A stretch of DNA of 7,775 nt, taken from the NCBI GenBank assembly GCA_028715025.1, contig JAQTLG010000071.1, positions 1-7,775 of the forward strand. Direction: 5' to 3'. This document shows, piece by piece, positions 6,431-7,775 of this stretch; positions within the stretch are counted from its first letter, which is position 1; the number at the start of each line of letters is the position of its first letter. Source of the DNA: Dehalococcoidia bacterium (lineage in GTDB: Bacteria; Chloroflexota; Dehalococcoidia; GIF9; UBA5629). Position numbers and translations under genes: made by a program. The notes under the pieces are model-generated. The model worked only from the letters and a program-made list of their open reading frames with translations. It searched no databases and was not told the DNA's origin.

Positions 6431-7775
6431 CTACGCCAGATAGTCTATCAGTTTGCGGCTGCGGCTGGGATGCCTTAGCTTGGCCAGCGCTTCTTTTTCA
6501 ATCTGCCTGATCCTTTCACGTGTAAGGCCGAACTCGTGTCCGACTTCTTTCAGCGTCAATCCTTGCTCGTTATCCAGGCCATAGCGCATCTCGATGATTT
6601 TGCGCTCGCGGTCAGTGAGAGAGGAAAGGACATCCCTGAACTGCTGCCTGAGCATACTGTTGGCCGCCTCGTCCTCCGGCGCCGGATTGACTTCATCCTG
6701 GATGAAGTCGCTTAACTGGCTCTCATCGTCGCCGATGGGGATATCCAGTGATACCGGCTCCGCGTAAAGAATGCTCACCAGCCAGTCTATCTTGTCGGTT
6801 TCCACGCCCATCTCGGTGGCGATCTCATCGCTGGTCGGTTTCCGCCCCAGCTTCTGCAAGAGCTTCTGACGTGCATTATTCATCTTGGTAATGGTCTCCA
6901 CCGTATGCACAGGCAGGCGGATGGTCCTCGACTGGTCGGATATCACCCTGTTGATGGCTTGTCTGATCCACCATGTGGCATAGGTGCTGAATTTAAATCC
7001 GCGCCTGTAATCGAATTTCTCCACGGCGCGCATCAGGCCTATGTTCCCCTCCTGGATGAGATCGGAAAGCGGCATACCCCGTGCCCGATATTTCTTGGCC
7101 ATGCTCAGCACAAGCCTAAGATTAGCCTTGATCATGTGCTCCGCAGCCTCGTGGCCGGATTTTTTTAAAGCCGCGAAATGCTCCCTCAGTTTGGAATTCA
7201 TGTTATCGAGGTACCTGGCAAATTCCGATTTGGCCGAAGCTTCTTTCAACTCGGTAACAGTCTTAAATTCATGGTAGCCGTCTATTATCTGCCACGGGAT
7301 CAGACGAGTAACTATAGAAAGCTCGGTTATATCCTGCAGCGCCTCCTCAGTTTCAATATGCGCAGATTTGGCCGCGAACTGCACCGTTTCCTCACTGATC
7401 ACGTTGTCGATATGGGCCCGCAGCACGCTGTCGGAAACCTTCATCGACAAGGTGGCCACGCCGGATGAGCGGTTATGTTTAAGCAGCTTTTCCAGCAGGC
7501 TTCCGTGAACCGCCAGACGTGATATCAGAGATCGTACGACATCTACCTCGGGGGATTTACTGGAAGCCCTGGCGGGTAACTGCTTCTCCACGTGGGAAAG
7601 ATAGTTTGCCAGCTCCATGCGACTGCTCAAAATCTTCTCATCCCTGGATGTGAGCAGGGGAGTTTTACTACATTCGGCAATATACAGGCTGATCGAATCC
7701 TCGGCATAATCTGTGCTTTTCCTATCGTCAGGGAACACCACGTCCTCAATATCAGCTTTAACGTAAGCTGATTCG
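6431..7775 (-). CDS. sigA: Primary-type sigma-70 factor (5' end uncertain or outside window)
   Basis: This RNA polymerase sigma subunit recognises -10/-35 promoters. Counting from the GTG at 7741 it has 436 residues. Region 1.2 is near 15-50 (DSISLYIAECSKTPLLTSRDE). A non-conserved helical segment covers about 51-190. Region 2 (about 195-270) contains the core-binding DLIQEGNIGLMRAVEKFD and the -10-reading TYATWWIRQAINR; region 3 begins with RLPVH. Region 4 (about 365-436) has the -35 helix-turn-helix TLKEVGHEFGLTRERIRQIE and ends LRHPSRSRKLIDYLA, as in group 1/2 factors. The frame stays open to base 7775 (ESAYVKADIEDV before the GTG), so the gene may start outside the window. GTG at 7741 or 7738 is also possible, with GAGG just upstream. 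Region 1.2 is somewhat divergent, so a group 2 factor is an alternative. It ends at a terminator and is not obviously part of the Pho operon. Confidence 0.9.
   Translation of the reverse strand, partial: ESAYVKADIEDVVFPDDRKSTDYAEDSISLYIAECSKTPLLTSRDEKILSSRMELANYLSHVEKQLPARASSKSPEVDVVRSLISRLAVHGSLLEKLLKHNRSSGVATLSMKVSDSVLRAHIDNVISEETVQFAAKSAHIETEEALQDITELSIVTRLIPWQIIDGYHEFKTVTELKEASAKSEFARYLDNMNSKLREHFAALKKSGHEAAEHMIKANLRLVLSMAKKYRARGMPLSDLIQEGNIGLMRAVEKFDYRRGFKFSTYATWWIRQAINRVISDQSRTIRLPVHTVETITKMNNARQKLLQKLGRKPTSDEIATEMGVETDKIDWLVSILYAEPVSLDIPIGDDESQLSDFIQDEVNPAPEDEAANSMLRQQFRDVLSSLTDRERKIIEMRYGLDNEQGLTLKEVGHEFGLTRERIRQIEKEALAKLRHPSRSRKLIDYLA
7751..7772. repeat. Inverted repeat near the sigma-factor 5' end
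   Basis: ATCAGCTT (7751-7758) and AAGCTGAT (7765-7772) are perfect inverted copies separated by six bases. The repeat ends nine bases before the GTG at 7741. If that GTG is the true start, this is a possible operator or leader hairpin; if the gene begins further upstream, it is coding sequence and probably without a function. Confidence 0.45.

Overview
The window is a compact, single-strand phosphate-starvation (Pho) locus of a bacterium. All eight genes lie on the minus strand, so transcription runs from high to low coordinates. In that order they are: a primary-type sigma-70 factor (5' end open at the window edge), a PhoP/PhoB-type response regulator, a PhoR-type histidine kinase, the four components of the high-affinity phosphate ABC transporter (pstS, pstC, pstA, pstB), and phoU, which runs off the window at base 1. 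I found no tRNA, rRNA, CRISPR array or mobile element. Gene density is high; the largest non-coding gaps are about 100-130 bases and no gene-free stretch exceeds 300 bases.

Host: PstS is a lipoprotein (LAGC lipobox) and the upstream-of-pst repeats look like PhoP boxes of the Bacillus type rather than an E. coli pho box. The Shine-Dalgarno sequences are clear but not universal, and base composition is moderate. Together these suggest a Gram-positive-like or monoderm lineage. A Chloroflexota/Dehalococcoidia-type host is my guess from the general look of the proteins, but the sequence alone does not prove it.

Layout and control: the sigma gene ends in a strong intrinsic terminator (14-bp stem, 3-nt loop, U-rich tail). 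Immediately after it is a good sigma-70 promoter whose predicted start falls 0-5 nt before the phoP ATG, so phoP may be leaderless. phoP and phoR are 17 nt apart. Between phoR and pstS is a regulatory region with TTAACA-like hexamers repeated at an exact 11-bp period just upstream of a plausible -10 element, the expected binding layout for PhoP~P. pstS (TTG start, strong Shine-Dalgarno) is separated from pstC by 97 nt that contains a 14-bp stem-loop without a U tract. This probably sets a high PstS : permease ratio. pstC-pstA overlap by ATGA, pstB follows 33 nt later, and phoU starts 12 nt after pstB with its Shine-Dalgarno overlapping the pstB stop.

Function: PstS captures phosphate outside the cell, PstC/PstA form the channel and PstB powers import. 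PhoU is expected to link transporter state to PhoR, which (de)phosphorylates PhoP, which in turn drives pst. The PhoR here has no membrane segment at all, so signal input must be cytoplasmic, presumably through its PAS domain. This is a largely conventional locus. The points most worth checking are its control elements and the soluble kinase, and I saw no evidence of a wholly new system.
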